DNA of 15,789 nucleotides from Bacteroides sp. (GTDB lineage Bacteria; Bacteroidota; Bacteroidia; Bacteroidales; Bacteroidaceae), in assembly GCA_030151635.1 (NCBI GenBank), contig JASLDF010000235.1:1-15789 (forward strand), written 5' to 3'. A model generated the notes under the pieces. That model ran no database searches and had not been told where the DNA came from. It saw only the letters and a list, made by a program, of their open reading frames with translations. Position 1 is the stretch's first letter. Each line of letters opens with the position of its first letter. Positions 14,618-15,789 of this stretch are shown here, piece after piece. A program made the position numbers and the translations under genes.

Positions 14618-15306
14618 AACTAACTAAACTAATCTATCATCACCCGTATTACATGGGTCATGTACATATATGGAAGACTAATTCCATATACATATTAATT
14701 AATGCAAGAAGCATACCAAAGATACAATAGGGCATATAGATGACCAATCCATAACCTTCCCCAATTTATCCCCACATATTATTGATGAAATATTCTACAC
14801 TGTAGATTTTATATACAAAACTATTTTATTGTGGAAGTCATATACGCCACTCAATAATCCCCAATGGAAATAGTAACAAACCGAACTTTGAACAAACCCT
14901 TTAAATGTTCAATAATCAATAGTTATGCAAACATTCCGGCTAAAACCTTCCCCATATCTGCCACACAAGTATTTAAATAAAAAAACAATTCAATTTATAC
15001 ATAAAACTTGTATAAATTGAATTGTTTCTCTGGTATATTAAAAAAAATTAAAAACAAAAACATTCAATTCGCCCCCATTGTTTTATGACTCAAAGGATTA
15101 GAAATGCCCAATACAGCACACACAAGCCTGATTTGAGCATAAAATAATTAATTCTATTTAACATTATCATTTTAAAGCCAAAGAAGAGATGCCTTAGAAA
15201 GAAATAAAGACTCTTATGGGCTTTTTACGTGGCTTTTTCAGATGCCGACATATTATTTCACTTTTACAACAATGCCAATGCATAAAATCAAATAAAACCA
15301 AGGGTG
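14618..15306. other. Long non-coding region rich in small palindromes
   Basis: About 690 AT-rich bases with no supportable gene on either strand. Short inverted repeats include ACATG-GGT-CATGT (14652-14664 approximately), TATATGGAA with TTCCATATA around 14672-14695, TCTACA-C-TGTAGA near 14793, and nested AAAGCC...AAGAG / CTCTT...GGCTTT between about 15174 and 15225. The phrase AACCTTCCCCA occurs twice (near 14753 and 14945). TTATCCCCACA near 14766 resembles a DnaA box with extra bases, but it is single. Some of this may be leader or small-RNA sequence; I cannot assign it. Confidence 0.35.
14983..15027 (-). terminator. Orphan minus-strand terminator: perfect 18-bp hairpin plus U tract
   Basis: AAACAATTCAATTTATAC (14983-15000) pairs without mismatch with GTATAAATTGAATTGTTT (15010-15027) across a 9-nt loop. 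On the minus strand the stem runs into TTTTTTTATTTAAAT, a proper U tract; on the plus strand the tail is CTCTGG, which is poor. No minus-strand gene was found within 600 bp upstream in that direction. The nearest minus-strand -7 match is TATCTTTG at 15473-15480. Confidence 0.6.
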
Positions 15307-15336
15307 TTTGACAATTAAAAAAAAGAATTACCTTTG
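15307..15336 (+). promoter_or_regulatory. Strong Bacteroidetes-type promoter for the downstream lipoprotein gene
   Basis: TTTG (15307-15310, in TTTGACA) and TACCTTTG (15329-15336) match both the -33 TTTG and -7 TAnnTTTG consensus with an 18-bp spacer. This is the best full match in the window. Transcription would start near 15342, about 300 nt ahead of the lipoprotein ATG, implying a long 5' leader. Confidence 0.65.
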
Positions 15337-15436
15337 TTCCGCTTTAAAAAAAACGAGATATTTTAAAACTTATTCAAGTGTAAACTATCGTTTTAAGACA
15401 CTAAAGCAAGAAGATAGAAGATTAGATAAATTTCAC

Positions 15437-15470
15437 ATAGCTACTAAAGCAACCCAATATGAGTAGCTAT
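15437..15470 (+). promoter_or_regulatory. Leader hairpin with a possible short upstream ORF
   Basis: ATAGCTACT (15437-15445) pairs perfectly with AGTAGCTAT (15462-15470) across a 16-nt loop, within the presumed leader. An ATG at 15459, at the base of the right arm, opens a 12-codon frame MSSYNKDKRVYI ending at 15497. Whether this short frame is translated is unknown. Confidence 0.4.
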
Positions 15471-15508
15471 AACAAAGATAAGAGAGTATATATTTAAGGT
15501 TATAAAAA

Positions 15509-15540
15509 TTTACACATTCAAACCTTTACACATTCCGACC
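15509..15540 (+). repeat. Two head-to-tail 16-bp direct repeats in the leader
   Basis: TTTACACATTCAAACC (15509-15524) is followed at once by TTTACACATTCCGACC (15525-15540); 14 of 16 positions agree. Such an adjacent tandem pair between promoter and gene could bind a regulator or be recent slippage. No further copies were noticed in the window. Confidence 0.65.
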
Positions 15541-15560
15541 TAAGCTTTACTGATTTATAT

Positions 15561-15599
15561 TAATAATTCGGTGTGGTTTTTTCACCCCAAGAATTATTA
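15561..15599 (+). promoter_or_regulatory. Leader stem-loop just upstream of the lipoprotein gene
   Basis: TAATAATTC (15561-15569) pairs with GAATTATTA (15591-15599), and inside it GGTG (15570-15573) pairs with CACC (15583-15586), leaving a T-rich loop and a CCAA bulge. The stem ends 40 bp before the ATG. It could act on translation or mRNA stability; no known riboswitch class is recognised. Confidence 0.5.
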
Positions 15600-15639
15600 G
15601 TTCTATTTGAAACTATTTAAAATTACAAACTATACAATT

Positions 15640-15789
15640 ATGAACATTAAACAAACATTAGCTGTAGCCTTCTTAAGTATGGCTGCAGTAGCTTGCTCAA
15701 GCAGCGAAACAGAATCTACAGTAGATCAGTTGGCTAACGGTCAGGCACTATCTTTTAATTTAAGTCTTCCAACATCAGAAGGAAATGCT
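15640..15789 (+). CDS. Lipoprotein, N-terminal fragment cut by the window end
   Basis: The frame opens at the ATG at 15640 and runs to the window edge (50 residues). The start MNIKQTLAVAFLSMAAVACS is a lipoprotein signal peptide: basic residue Lys4, a hydrophobic core of about 12 residues and a lipobox AVAC with Cys19 as the expected lipidated residue, followed by a serine and acidic linker SSSETESTVDQ. The absence of a strong Shine-Dalgarno and the AAACTATACAATT lead are normal for Bacteroidetes. The mature start contains LSFNLSLPTSE, which faintly recalls fimbrillin-like or carbohydrate-binding surface lipoproteins of this phylum, but too little is visible to name a family. The acidic linker after Cys19 fits the lipoprotein export signal known for surface lipoproteins of Bacteroidetes. 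A long structured leader with a consensus promoter precedes it. Confidence 0.85.
   Translation, partial: MNIKQTLAVAFLSMAAVACSSSETESTVDQLANGQALSFNLSLPTSEGNA

Noticed and set aside
14766..14776. TTATCCCCACA as a DnaA box and possible origin
   Set aside because: It has extra bases relative to TTATNCACA and no cluster of boxes surrounds it; proximity to dnaB is not evidence of an origin.
1..15789. CRISPR arrays, tRNA, rRNA, RNase P RNA or tmRNA
   Set aside because: No regularly spaced repeats, cloverleaf pattern or conserved core sequences of these RNAs were seen on either strand by eye.

Overview
The window looks like chromosomal DNA from a low-GC member of the Bacteroidota, most likely the Bacteroidales. 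Several intergenic regions carry the Bacteroidetes-type -7 promoter element TAnnTTTG (TATCTTTG upstream of lepA, the TSCPD gene and dnaB; TACTTTTG upstream of ispE; TACCTTTG near the right end). Start codons mostly lack strong Shine-Dalgarno sequences. LepA, DnaB and IspE look vertically inherited and Bacteroidetes-like. Genus cannot be fixed from the sequence alone.

Layout. Positions 1-2441 (minus strand): lepA followed closely by a truncated nhaA, probably one transcript. Positions 2555-3426 (minus): two small cysteine-rich genes, a C_GCAxxG_C_C-family protein and a TSCPD-domain protein. Positions 3730-8005 look accessory: a four-helix membrane protein (+), a decayed small gene (minus), a Cass2/GyrI-like effector-binding protein (minus), about 500 bases without a gene, and a stand-alone 743-residue protein (+) with a probable PD-(D/E)XK nuclease core. 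A perfect 16-bp hairpin closes that block. Positions 8103-10462 (minus) are a compact set: a LysE-family exporter, a ROK-fold protein that has lost its kinase and zinc motifs, a FlK-like thioesterase, and a 49-residue single-helix membrane protein. Positions 10651-11563 hold a GlsB/YeaQ-type membrane protein (minus) and a 63-residue two-helix protein (+) with its own promoter and terminator. Positions 11966-14560 are the divergent pair dnaB (minus) and ispE (+), with back-to-back promoters in 228 bp. Positions 14618-15639 have no gene but hold an orphan minus-strand terminator, a good promoter, two leader hairpins and a tandem 16-bp repeat, leading into the start of a lipoprotein gene cut by the window end.

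How the genes relate. The core genes cover translation (lepA), replication (dnaB) and isoprenoid precursor synthesis by the MEP pathway (ispE). The 8103-9589 genes are tightly spaced and probably co-transcribed; their shared role is not evident. The most interesting candidates are the large stand-alone nuclease-like protein, which could be a single-gene defence or DNA-processing system, the degenerate ROK protein, and the structured leader at the right end. No tRNA, rRNA, CRISPR array, intact transposase or integrase was seen.
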